Source of the DNA: Paulinella micropora
Lineage: Eukaryota; Cercozoa; Imbricatea; Euglyphida; Paulinellidae
DNA: 64,000 bases
Assembly: GCA_019918135.1 (NCBI GenBank)
Contig: WBZZ01006551.1
Location: 302,501 to 366,500, forward strand
Direction: 5' to 3'
Positions 1-9,420 of this stretch are shown here, one piece after another. The notes under the pieces were generated by a model. The model was not told the DNA's origin. It saw nothing but the letters and a program-made list of their open reading frames with translations, and did no database searches. The translations under genes were made by a program, and so were the position numbers. The stretch's first letter is position 1, and each line of letters begins with the position of its first letter.

Positions 1-264
1 TCTACAGAGGCAACCCTATACAATATTAATAGCTACCTTGCCTGAGTCTGTGTCATACGTAATTTCATGACCCACTTCTGTTCATTAGTGTTGGCTTTGC
101 TATTTGAGTCATCAAAATTTACTATATTAAAGTTCACTACTATTACTCCAATACTGGGCCTTTACCCCAACACCCAACCTGGAAGCACTGAGTCCGAATC
201 TCCGTCAACTCTTCGGAATCTGTTAGATCTACTTTAATTAGCATATAAAAATCGCGACGTTTTC

Positions 265-425
265 CTCACGCCCAGTAAGTTGCAACTTTAGTGGCTTATT
301 CTACCGACTTTTCTTCCTCACGCCCAGTATAGTTGGCACTTTAGTGGCTTATTCTACCAGACTTTTCTTCCTCACGCCCAGTTGCCACTTTAGTGGCTCT
401 ACCCAACTTTTCTTCCACGCCACCT
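265..425 (+). repeat. Sub-terminal direct repeats, left arm
   Basis: Three tandem copies of a unit of about 50-60 bp. Each contains CACGCCCAGT, then a variant of TTGCACTTTAGTGGCT, then ACTTTTCTTCC. Their position near the end of a fold-back element is typical of protein-binding iterons used for transposition or replication. That role is inferred. Confidence 0.75.
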
Positions 426-737
426 ATTTTGCAACCTCAGACCGGAACATAATAAGTGTCTAAATTTGTGCAATGATATGATAGTAAAGATGATATTTCG
501 ACAAACATATTTGTTGCGTTAGCGCTGATAATACATGATTGCAGTATAAAGTAGTATAGGGTGCCACTTCGGCACACTTTTTCAGCGCAGTTTCACCAGA
601 GAAACCACACAAAGAGCAGTTATTTAGTTTTAATGTTACCTATTTATAACAAATACAGACAGACAAAAGAAAGAAAAACTGCTATCTGTAAATAATTATT
701 ATTTAAATAAATAAAATAAAGACACATATAGGATAGT

Positions 738-932
738 ATGACAGACGAAGACACTCAGAGATTTAGAATGTCCAGAGGTTATGTTATGGTAAAGAATAAC
801 GAAAAGAGACCAATGGTAAAAGTTCAATGGAGAGAAGCAGGAAATGTTATGTGTAAGAGTTTCTGTATCGGAAAGAAAAATCAAAAGAGCAAGCATTGGA
901 AGAAGCAAAGAAGTATCAAGAGAAAAATATAA
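738..932 (+). CDS. AP2-like DNA-binding protein, left-arm copy (frame lost at C-terminus)
   Basis: The 64-residue reading starts MTDEDTQRFRMSRGYVMVK and carries the core VKVQWREAGNVMCKSF, which resembles the beta-sheet of AP2/ERF-type DNA-binding domains found in plants, apicomplexans, phages and large viruses. Against the right-arm copy (1584-1838) a run of A is one base shorter, so the predicted helix (ending near ALEEAKKY) is read in another frame here. It is preceded by AT-rich DNA and begins shortly after a run of TAAATAAA-like sequence. It probably is or was a DNA-binding protein that recognises the element's own ends; this is inference from the fold-like pattern and the repeat context. 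Confidence 0.5.
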   Translation: MTDEDTQRFRMSRGYVMVKNNEKRPMVKVQWREAGNVMCKSFCIGKKNQKSKHWKKQRSIKRKI

Positions 933-982
933 TACCTAAATACGAGGAATGAAAAATTAATTACGATAAAGAAACAAGAATA

Positions 983-1258
983 ATGAAAAAAGAAAAAAAA
1001 TTTAGAAGCATAAAGATTTTAAGTGTGGATGTGGTGCTGAAATACATAATGGAAATAAAGCGACATATGAAGTCTCAGAAACATATTTCAGCGACAGAAA
1101 AAGAAAAACATCCAGTTCCTCCAAGGCCAAGCAAAGAGTATATGGAGAGAATAAAGAAAGATGATGTGAGCGAAGCCACTTGTGATGATAGATGTAATAT
1201 GTGCGGATACATGAAACATAACTGCCATTGCGGTTGCGGGTATGGTATGTATCAGTAA
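983..1258 (+). CDS. Small basic protein with Cys-rich tail
   Basis: 91 residues, lysine-rich in the first half, ending in a cluster of Cys and His (CDDRCNMCGYMKHNCHCGCG) that could bind zinc. It lies in the unique centre of the fold-back element, just downstream of the left AP2-like copy and on the same strand. Another frame across 1020-1120 also reads as a plausible Cys-containing peptide (KCGCGAEIHNGNK), so the true frame is uncertain and the gene may be decayed. No family recognised. Confidence 0.35.
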   Translation: MKKEKKFRSIKILSVDVVLKYIMEIKRHMKSQKHISATEKEKHPVPPRPSKEYMERIKKDDVSEATCDDRCNMCGYMKHNCHCGCGYGMYQ

Positions 1259-1419
1259 TCAAAAAGGTTTCTCTGCGGGAACCACTGAATTTCTATTTAA
1301 AGACAAGTGAGTGTCCTTATATATAGGACACACACGAGGCCACGAGGGGACGACCGATTGAGGCAGCAAATATTTTAATTTTATAAAATTATATTTTCAT
1401 TGATATATTATTATCAAAT

Positions 1420-1587
1420 ATGGAGACACACACATATAACGGCAAGGTCAACAGGTTGGATAGATTAAGGGAATATACGATAAATTACGAAATCAAGTCT
1501 GTCAGGGGTCGGGATGTGCTATATATCAAACCGAAGGTAAGGGGGTATAAAATTGATACACCGACCGCCCAAAATTACTTAAATTAA
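1420..1587 (+). CDS. 55-residue hypothetical protein in fold-back centre
   Basis: An ATG at 1420 opens a 55-codon frame beginning METHTYNGKVNRLDRLREY and ending QNYLN. It is rich in Lys, Arg and Tyr. It converges on, and overlaps by a few bases, the right-arm AP2-like gene on the other strand. It follows a very AT-rich stretch at 1370-1419 that could be a promoter. No family recognised; it could be a chance ORF. Confidence 0.3.
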   Translation: METHTYNGKVNRLDRLREYTINYEIKSVRGRDVLYIKPKVRGYKIDTPTAQNYLN

Positions 1588-1838
1588 GTAAGGATCGCAG
1601 TGTATTTTGAGCACCATGCTATACATTCCTCGTATTTAGGTATTATATTTTTATCATGATACTTCTTTGCTTCTTCCAATGCTTGCTCTTTTGATTTTTT
1701 CTTTCCGATACAGAAACTCTTACACATAACCTTTCCTGCTTCTCTCCATTGAACTTTTACTATTGGTCTCTTTTTGTTATTCTTTACCATAACACAACCT
1801 CTGGACATTCTAAATCTCTGAGTATCTTCGTTTGTCAT
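1584..1838 (-). CDS. AP2-like DNA-binding protein, right-arm copy
   Basis: 84 residues from the ATG at 1838. The order of segments (VMVKNN, VKVQWREAGKVMCKSFCIG, then helix SKEQALEEAKKYHDK) fits an AP2/ERF-like domain: three strands followed by an amphipathic helix with the pattern eeA..a..y. This copy keeps the helix in frame, unlike the left one, so it is the better candidate for a working protein. The last 20 residues (IIPKYEECIAWCSKYTAILT) run out of the inverted arm into the unique centre, so the C-terminus differs between the arms. Likely a DNA-binding protein of the element; function inferred. Confidence 0.55.
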   Translation of the reverse strand: MTNEDTQRFRMSRGCVMVKNNKKRPIVKVQWREAGKVMCKSFCIGKKKSKEQALEEAKKYHDKNIIPKYEECIAWCSKYTAILT

Positions 1839-2149
1839 ACTATCCTATATGTGTCTTTATTTTATTTATTTAAATAATAATTATTTACAGATAGCAGTTT
1901 TTCTTTCTTTTGTCTGTCTGTATTTGTTATAAATAGGTAACATTAAAACTAAATAACTGCTCTTTGTGTGGTTTCTCTGGTGAAACTGCGCTGAAAAAGT
2001 GTGCCGAAGTGGCACCCTATACTACTTTATACTGCAATCATGTATTATCAGCGCTAACGCAACAAATATGTTTGTCGAAATATCATCTTTACTATCATAT
2101 CATTGCAGAAATTTAGACACTTGTTATGTTCCGGTCTGAGGTTGCAAAA

Positions 2150-2311
2150 TAGGTGGCGTGGAAGAAAAGTTGGGTAGAGCCACTAAAGTGGCAACTGGGC
2201 GTGAGGAAGAAAAGTCTGGTAGAATAAGCCACTAAAGTGCCAACTATACTGGGCGTGAGGAAGAAAAGTCGGTAGAATAAGCCACTAAAGTTGCAACTTA
2301 CTGGGCGTGAG
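2150..2311 (-). repeat. Sub-terminal direct repeats, right arm
   Basis: Reverse-complement counterpart of the three-copy repeat at 265-425, with the same unit (AGCCACTAAAGTG followed by ACTGGGCGTG) in inverted order. Confidence 0.75.
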
Positions 2312-2575
2312 GAAAACGTCGCGATTTTTATATGCTAATTAAAGTAGATCTAACAGATTCCGAAGAGTTGACGGAGATTCGGACTCAGTGCTTCCAGGTT
2401 GGGTGTTGGGGTAAAGGCCCAGTATTGGAGTAATAGTAGTGAACTTTAATATAGTAAATTTTGATGACTCAAATAGCAAAGCCAACACTAATGAACAGAA
2501 GTGGGTCATGAAATTACGTATGACACAGACTCAGGCAAGGTAGCTATTAATATTGTATAGGGTTGCCTCTGTAGG

Positions 2576-3591
2576 CATCACCCCCCGGATAGCCGGTAAA
2601 AAGTACCTTTTCCTGGTGACAGGTGCACCAGCTTGTTTTTCAGTATTATTTGTCAGGATTGGACCTGATACCATTTTATTCCTGGTCTGTTACAGTTTTC
2701 CTTTTTGGCTTCACTGAGCTAATATAACGAGACATCATTCTCATCTTTTGAGGAATGTGTTTGGTTGTATTACCGACTTTTTACGAGCTATCGTTGGGGG
2801 CATTACATTTGGATTCCACATCACTAGGGTGATTTCTTTCTGCTTTACCACACAGGCAACAGAGTGAATTTTCACTGACCTGTCTCACACGGGGACGTCA
2901 GACGAAAACAAATACTCCAACACAGCTCCCTCATAACTCTTTCACAAAACAAATAATTTGATTGGTCTCAAGCAGGTCTCGTACCCTCTAGCCCAATCCA
3001 TATCTGTGTGCTCACAAGGATACATCAGATACAAACTCTCTGTCGTTCTTGCTGTTCTCACACAGAGACCAAGAAGAAGGAGGTGGACAGAAGAGTGAAG
3101 GAACACACACAAAACACAAACAAGCATAGGGACAGGAGCACAACACTCTACCCTTTTAGTTTGTGCATTTATCTGCATTATCTCACACATACGTCAGAAT
3201 ATTTTTGCAACTCTCTGATCGTTTTCTAAAGGTAGGTCTGAGAACCTATCAGACCGACTGTCAACTTCTCAAGGAGAGCTTTTCTAGCTTCTCTATTACT
3301 ATCTGTGTGTAGGTCCAAGTGCCTCATACTAGATACAATATAGAAAAGAAGGAGGAGAAAGTAATCTGAGTAAGGAGAACAAGAAATCTGAGAAAGTCTC
3401 AAAGACTATTTTTCTCAAACAAAAACAAACATACAAACAGTGTTTCATAGAGGACAGGGAATCTCACTCTACCCTCTCTATTAGTTTCTCTCTTCACTAG
3501 TCAATCGACTGAAGGAGGAACAGAACACAAACAAACAAAAACCAAACATAGGAGCTGACACTGTCCTCCTGTTAATTACTACTACGACATC
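2576..3591. other. Spacer without a convincing gene
   Basis: About 1 kb between the fold-back element and the retroelement remnant. Short ORFs on both strands (around 2942-3229) show no domain and have biased, low-complexity composition. Part of it may be the leader or long terminal repeat of the following retroelement, but no matching copy was found downstream of 7158, so an LTR cannot be claimed. Confidence 0.5.
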
Positions 3592-6500
3592 ATGTCGACA
3601 GAGACCGCCGAAGTGAGTGAATTCTCGGAGGCAGAACAAAGAAGAGAAGAAGAAGAAGCAGGAGGAGGAGGAGGAAGAGGACTGAATGAAGGAGGAGGAG
3701 GAGGAGGAGATGAAGGAGTAGGAGGAGGAGTAGAAGAGGGCTGGGATGATGAAGGAAGATATGGAGGAGACGAAGATGAAGGAGGATTTGAACAAGAAGA
3801 GACGGGAGGAGGAGGAGCATATGGTAATCCCTTACCACCTGCCTACACGGGAGGAGGACGAAAAATGATCGACTTGATTCATAGTGATGGAGAGGAGATC
3901 ACAGTGGAGGAACAACAGTGGGTGCAAGACCACTATGACCTCACAAAAAAAGAGTTTGACAACAAGATGGGGGGAGAGAAGGATACCTATGTGTGGATCC
4001 CTCAGGATCAAAGAAGAGAGAAAAGTCGTGCTAAAAAGGATGTCTATATCCTATTATCAAACACAGCACAGCTTCTCTGCAAACCGGTCTCTGATCCAGA
4101 AAAGAGAAAGAAGATACAGCATATCAAGTTTGGGGACACACACACCCACCTTGAATTACTCGATGCTATCTTTGGGGTGTACACTCAAACCCTGATTTGG
4201 GAACGTTCATACGGCCCACGATGTGAGGGTTACCTCCAGTACACAAACCCAAGAGCAACGGCCAGATTCCTCGCGACTGGTCAGGAGGCAGTCGATGTAA
4301 CAAAAATGAAGACCAATCTGGGTTCGAAAAACTCGAGTGGCATATTTCATTTTTTTAACGATGGAAATGAAGGCCTTGGAGGAGGGAAAGGCAGAGATGG
4401 AAAAAAGCATTCAGGCAGCAGGAGAAACTCATCCTGTGATTGATGAGTTAGAGAAGACCGACAGAGTTCTGACCAAGATCAGACTGTTGATGGGTGCGTT
4501 ACTGCATAAGGATGCATGGAAGAGATGGATTCCTACCAAGGATCACTCTGTCCTTAAATCACTTAGTAACGCACCACCGGTCGCCAATAAAGCAGGTGTT
4601 GGCTAATATGTGGAGAAATATAATTTTCTCAGATCTGCTTCTGAATTGGTGGCCTTTATCACTCATGCTCAAAAGCTGGTGATATCTGAGAAGAAGAAGG
4701 CGAAAGAGAATGAGGAGTTCGAGAAGACGATGAGACTGGAGAGAATGAAAGCAAAAGTGAGTGGTGCAAAGGCACACCCTCCGACATATTTGACCCCACC
4801 AGCTCCTGCCCCACCAGCCCCTGCACCCCGGGCTCAACTACGGTGGTGGTCACAAACACGGAGAAGAAGCACAGACAAAATATCATAAATGCCTTCAAGG
4901 GGAAGAAAGGAGGAGTGGCAAGTCTCATGCTATATGCCAAGACGAGCTCAGACAAAGACTCTGATGCTTCGCTTTTGAGCAAGCTCAAAGAGATCAATGC
5001 CTGCATGAAGGCTTTTCCTTGCGACGAAACGCAGGAATACGAGGCCCTTGTTACTGTTTTTGACCAATCTCTAGTCTCGGAGGGATTTGATCTGACACAG
5101 TACAAGTTTTTGAGAAAGAAGGAGGAAATTAAGAGAAACAATGCAACAGGCCTAGACGCTCAGTGTGAACCGGCGGTGGCCACACTCATTTCATACTTTC
5201 AATCTCATGGATACCAGCATCTCTGCACTGGTGCTCTCGTAGGATTTGAAATCTTTGAGACAGTGGCGATGAGTTTGAGGAGTGCTGTTGGCTTGGCGGC
5301 GACCCTTACGGAGGTAGTTTCCTCCTATGGGCTATTCTATGGCCGCAAGTCGATCATCCTCTATTTCTTCTCGGCGTTACACACAGTTAACCCGAGTAAG
5401 CTTACTCAGCTCATACAACAATGCTCGACGTTTAGCTCAGTGAAGTCCAAGAACTTCCTCGAGACACACGTGTTCGAAAATACGGTTCAAAGCGTTGCTC
5501 CGTCAGCACTGTTTCAAGAAGTGATGAGTGCATGCTCAAACATGGACTCGCTCACGGAGGCACATACGGCACAGGCAGGCGGTGTACCTGTTGGCGCACA
5601 AGCCACGTACACAAACAGAGTTGCCGGTTGGAAGAGACAGAGAGAGCCAGACCTGAAGACCGCATGTTGGAGGTGATTCGCGGGCTTGCAGTGTAAGGCA
5701 CAGATGGAGAACAGAGACTGCTCTTTCAATCATGATAGGCAGAACCCAACAGCAAGGTCAAACTTTCTGAGCAGGACGGAAGGCAAGGAACCGGGCCTTT
5801 TCAACATGCTTCAGATTGCCGCTGCGAACGAAGGTTGGTACGCCAATATGTGTGATGAGGAGTTACGAGAGGCAATCATTACCTACATGAAGAGGATGAA
5901 GGAGAAGAAGGAGGAAAGGGAGAGACAAAAGAACTTAAAGGCCTCTCAAAGAGGACGAGGAGGAGGAGCAGGAGGAGGACGAGGAGGAGGAACATGGAGA
6001 GGAGCCTCGAGGTGGCAAGGAACCCCTCAGAGAGGAAGAGGAGGAGGTCGGGGATATACCCCTTATGGAGGGAGAGCTGTTCGAGCTCCAGCCCCCCCAC
6101 CAAGAGGAGGAGGAGGCTCATGGGCAAGCTCCAACCCGAATTTCGGTCGAGCTCAGGCCTACAACACTGCCTCGGAGACCGATACGTCATCCTACCCGGA
6201 CACTACTCAAGGTAATCGTTTCGAGGTGGTGGAATGACTGGAGGGGGAAGAAGAGAGGAAGGAGAAGACTGTGAAGTTTAACCCTAAAGTCACAGTGCTT
6301 TCTAATGCTGTTGTGCAGACTGGGCCAACGCTTCCTGAATCTGAATACAAAGATGTGGGTACACAGAGACTGCAGCCCCAAGGTAGTCTCATACCCGTTC
6401 ATACATCACGGTTACCAATGATAACTGATGCAAATAGGAAGGCGAGACTTGCGATGGAGGCGAGGAGGCCAATGGCAGACGTATCGCCTCTGCCAAGCAA

Positions 6501-7158
6501 ACAACCACGAACAGACTCAATGTCTACGATCGCGGCGGGTGGCGAGCAAAAAGACAATGTGTGTACTCAAGTGCCACAAGACAATGTCGCTCACATAGTA
6601 AACGCACCAGTACCGCAGAATAATAACAATATTAATGAGGTGAAGCAGGAGGAGAAGAAGGAGGAGTTGAAAAACTTAGAGACAAGACTCCAAAATTTGG
6701 ACCATAAAGTTCTTGTTCTCGCAGTCAATATACACAGGCCCGATGCTCTGTGTTATACGGAACTTTATTGTGAAACATTGAAGACAATATTAAAAGTTGG
6801 TAATGATACGATGGCGAATATTAATATTGTCGGCCGGAAGTTTTTTAATCGATACCGGGACTGGGTGGACGGAAATATGAAAAATTCGACTGGCACTCTG
6901 AAGGGAGTGGGTAGCCGGACGGTCATCACGGGAATCATCACACTGACCTTTAAATTAAAATCCGCACGAGTATACCGCATGGACCTTTATGTCGTCCCCG
7001 GTTACCACGGGTCAATATTACTATCGTATGACCAATTGGCTACGATGGGGGCTGTGATTGATTGCGCCGCACTGCGAGTGATATATGGAGTAAAAAGAGG
7101 AGAAAAGAACGATATTGATCCCTTCAACGCTACTGACTCTTATGAGGTTATGAGCTGA
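3592..7158 (+). mobile_element. LTR-retrotransposon relative, fossil (Gag-like and protease-like parts)
   Basis: A run of plus-strand coding stretches. In order it shows a Gly/Glu-rich N-terminus, a middle part of Gag-like composition, a Gly/Arg-rich RGG segment (about 5950-6120) that could replace a zinc knuckle in RNA binding, and a final part (6271-7158) whose C-terminal half resembles a retropepsin-type aspartic protease. In that half a DT-type active-site-like segment (VGNDTMANINIVG) is followed by a hydrophobic ILLSYDQLATMGAVIDC stretch, which matches the usual 'ILG-D-L...ga-id' region. No reverse transcriptase, RNase H or integrase follows, and paired LTRs were not seen. It appears broken, with several breaks, and is a partial, old copy. 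The exact family (Ty3-like or other) cannot be decided. Confidence 0.5.
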
Positions 7159-7254
7159 GTCTAGCGACGGATCACAAAAAGATGGCCATCGCACATGAGG
7201 CACTTGAGGTGTACGTTCACCCCCATGTCGTAAACAAAATGAAGGGGAAGACGA

Positions 7255-7505
7255 AATAAAGGGGGAGGGGGCGCCCTTCCCCTCCCCCCTCCCCTCTTCT
7301 CTCCCTCTCCCCTCCTTCCTTCCCTCCACTTTTTTTTGCAAGCAGGATTTTTCTCTTTCTCGCTCTTCTTTTTTTGTGTGCCAAATTTGTCGCCGAATTT
7401 GGCGTATGTGTGCGCCTTGAATGATATGGCCGAAAAAGGCAGTATTGCCCAAAAACCAGGAGGCGCTGCCTTTTTCAGCCATATCACGAAGCCGCCAAGC
7501 CGCCT
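7255..7505 (+). repeat. Spacer repeat, copy A, with hairpin
   Basis: First recognisable copy of a dispersed spacer repeat. It has a C/T-rich block, a conserved GTCGCC-containing segment (AAATTTGTCGCC in most copies), and a 65 bp hairpin at 7422-7486 whose arms are TGATATGGCCGAAAAAGGCAG and its near-perfect complement. Other copies lie at about 10738, 13780, 14805, 16689, 17944 and 19310. Confidence 0.75.
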
Positions 7506-7539
7506 GTCTTAGTTCTCAGTGCTAAGTGTGGCGTCAAGG

Positions 7540-7650
7540 ACCTCGTGGTTATGTGTTGGAAGACACAAAGCCCTCGCAAAGTCTGGACGTGCTGTGCCAA
7601 ACAGCTGGCATTCCGCGTGGATGATACGGCCCTGTCCGCGCACTGCTCCT
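7540..7650 (+). pseudogene. Fragment of F-box/LRR gene 3' end
   Basis: About 110 bp match the 3' part of the long F-box/LRR-like gene (compare 13310-13400): GTGTTGGAAGACACA, then TCTGGACGTGCTGTGCCAA, then CTGGCATTCCGCGTGGATG. It follows spacer copy A directly, the same order seen in the decayed copies further right. Confidence 0.65.
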
Positions 7651-7704
7651 CTCCCCTCTTTGTTTTATTAGTAGATTTAAAAAAATATACAAAAACTTGG
7701 TGTC

Positions 7705-8013
7705 ATGGCGGTACTTTGTCAGAGCTGTGGCAAAAAGCCTCAGCGAGCTTTGTACACCGTTGCAGAATTGGAATCGAAAGTACAGCTTCCGGCAAAAAAC
7801 TGGAAAAAAGTTTTGTGTGACACGGCAGAGTTCACCAGCGAATGCTTTTTCATTACCAATGACATCAGGTCCTTCAACGTGACTAACTTTATCACAGGGT
7901 GGACGACCAAGGAGATAGCCTCACTCGGCAGGACTGAAAAAGCAGACCTCAAACAAGCACTCGGAGAATTCCTCAAGAAAAACCTCGACATATCCGGCGT
8001 TCTCCGTTTATAA
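7705..8013 (+). CDS. 102-residue hypothetical protein
   Basis: The ATG at 7705 (context GGTGTCATGGC) follows an A/T-rich stretch. The protein has a possible N-terminal CQSC knuckle, a mixed alpha/beta-looking middle (SECFFITNDIRSFNVTNFITGW) and a Lys/Leu-rich C-terminal helix (KADLKQALGEFLKKNLDIS). No family recognised. Its compact size and AT-rich upstream region resemble the virus-derived genes at 25-31 kb, so a viral origin is possible. Confidence 0.5.
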   Translation: MAVLCQSCGKKPQRALYTVAELESKVQLPAKNWKKVLCDTAEFTSECFFITNDIRSFNVTNFITGWTTKEIASLGRTEKADLKQALGEFLKKNLDISGVLRL

Positions 8014-8186
8014 TGTGCACAGCCGCAAAAACCCCCTCTGATTTACCAAATGTCCGGGGCCTGGAACATGAGCTTACAATCGCTGATTTTTTGAGGAAAA
8101 AGACAAGGCGGGCTTTAATTCGTATGGCGAATTCATGCGCGATATCACTCAACATGGCCGGGCTATTCGCGTGAATAAACACGTTC

Positions 8187-9005
8187 TCAAATCCCGCCCG
8201 CGGGGAGCTTGTAGAACATCAGGGGAATGATTAGCTTGTAATGCCGGTAGTATGTATAAGGCGTAGCAGAATCCAGGTCCGAAAATCGAGTGCAGTACGG
8301 GCTTACGCCGGTATTTATGCGCCCACCGCTCAGATCCACGTTCGTATTAGTGTAGTACTTGACGTAGTACCAATAGTTGCCTTTGTTAGAACCCGCTACG
8401 CACAGCGCCGCGGGGCCCGCGTATTCACCGCTGGCACCTGGTATGGTGGAACAAACCTCGATTGTTGCAATCCTGGCGCCCGTCGACCATGATTGCAGGT
8501 ACAGCGCCTGCCCCGCCGGGGAATCCAAAACACCGTTCGGTACCCCCAGGATCGTGTGCGGTGTTTTGCTCGTTTGGCAATAAAACAAATTTCTTGTGGC
8601 GTCGGACGTAAGCTGGGTGACATAGTCGCTGGTGGTAGTGCTCGTGTAGCTAGTAGCTGTGTTGTAATCCATAGCGTAGCTTGCAGCGGCATTATTGAAC
8701 TGCAACAGCCACACTCCAGTCTGTGTAGGCGCTGTAACTGGCACCGGCATCGACGACAGGGTCGGCGTCACTGATGGCGTCGCGGAAGCGGTCGCCGAGG
8801 GCGAGCTGGAGATGCTAGGCGTCGCGGAACGCGTGCTAGATGACGATGCCGAGCTAGATAAAGACACGGAGCGAGACGAAGACGCCGAGCTCGACAGCGA
8901 CGCTGAGGCAGAGGCTGTGTTTGTAGGGGTTGGGCTGCTTGTGAGCGTCTGGCACCCTCCCCTGAGCCCAGGGGGGCTCAAGGAGTAGGCGAAAGGGGGT
9001 GCCAA
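8187..9005 (-). CDS. Ser/Thr-rich stalk plus unknown C-terminal domain
   Basis: A 272-codon open frame. The first 100 residues are almost only Ser, Ala, Thr and Pro (SASSS, SATPS and SVTPT type repeats), as in O-glycosylated stalks of surface proteins. The remaining 170 residues are a Tyr/Thr/Asn-rich domain, probably beta-rich, with several Cys (FYCQTSKT, IEVCSTIPG, AALCVAG, SPYCTRF) that could form disulfides. There is no ATG near the 5' end of the frame; the first in-frame ATG is at 8750, after the stalk. The gene is therefore either missing its first exon (which would carry the signal peptide) or starts elsewhere. It could be a host surface protein or a virion surface protein. Confidence 0.5.
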   Translation of the reverse strand: MAPPFAYSLSPPGLRGGCQTLTSSPTPTNTASASASLSSSASSSRSVSLSSSASSSSTRSATPSISSSPSATASATPSVTPTLSSMPVPVTAPTQTGVWLLQFNNAAASYAMDYNTATSYTSTTTSDYVTQLTSDATRNLFYCQTSKTPHTILGVPNGVLDSPAGQALYLQSWSTGARIATIEVCSTIPGASGEYAGPAALCVAGSNKGNYWYYVKYYTNTNVDLSGGRINTGVSPYCTRFSDLDSATPYTYYRHYKLIIPLMFYKLPAGGI

Positions 9006-9420
9006 AGGGTTACTAGTCGGGGCCTAGTCTCAGGGGACGCTTGCCGTTCCTGTCTTTTGCCTACTTGCGTCGAAGCCCGCAATTGACACCGTCGTCGTCG
9101 AGGCAATGCCCGAAGTGGAATGAAAACGTGCCTTTTTTATTGGACTGATTTGTTTACAGCTACTGTCAGCGACCAGCCGGCAAAGCTGACTATATATATT
9201 TCGGCTGGAGCTTTAGAAGAAATCCAGCCTTACCACTTTTTGCTCCGGCGCCGTCTCATGAGCTCGACCCGTGCTTGCAGAGCTGACAGCTTAACCTGGG
9301 GCGCCCCCCCCCCCCCCCACCACCGCAGTGCGCGATCGTGCACACCCCCTGCCGTCCTCCCCGCAGTGTGCGCCCGGACGATACAAGGGGGCAGAGAGGC
9401 GCCAAAGTAGTACTCAAAAC
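9006..9420. other. Spacer with poly-C run
   Basis: No convincing gene. It contains a C homopolymer of about 17 bases near 9303-9320 and probably the promoter of the F-box gene that starts at 9421. Confidence 0.5.

Larger units (their letters stand above)
1..2575. mobile_element. Fold-back DNA element with long inverted arms
   Basis: Bases 2 to about 951 recur as the reverse complement at about 1625 to 2574 (paired positions sum to 2576), leaving a unique centre of about 670 bp. The arms are nearly identical, with a few single-base differences and one A-run length difference. Each arm holds sub-terminal direct repeats and one copy of a small AP2-like gene. The centre holds two further small ORFs. 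No transposase is recognisable, so the element is either non-autonomous or uses an unknown enzyme. The left end sits at the window edge, so it may extend further left and any target-site duplication cannot be judged. Its plan (gene-bearing inverted arms plus a unique centre) resembles the much larger element at 44029-63705, although no sequence shared by the two was noticed. Confidence 0.85.

Noticed and set aside
265-425. CRISPR array
   Set aside because: Only three imperfect units without unique spacers of constant length; eukaryotic context.
2576-3591. 5' long terminal repeat for the retroelement remnant
   Set aside because: No matching sequence downstream of 7158, so paired LTRs cannot be shown.
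3481-3838. Minus-strand Ser/Leu/Phe-rich ORFs
   Set aside because: Shadow of the Gly/Glu-rich plus-strand coding stretch; composition is explained by GGAGGA repeats.
5879-6190. Minus-strand ORF across the RGG-rich segment
   Set aside because: Complement of a GGAGGA-type repeat with Leu/Val/Ser-only product.
7021-7487. Minus-strand ORFs with Arg/Gly/Glu runs
   Set aside because: They lie over the C/T-rich part of the spacer repeat; the same artefact recurs at 14835-15243, 16698-17129 and 18009-18405.
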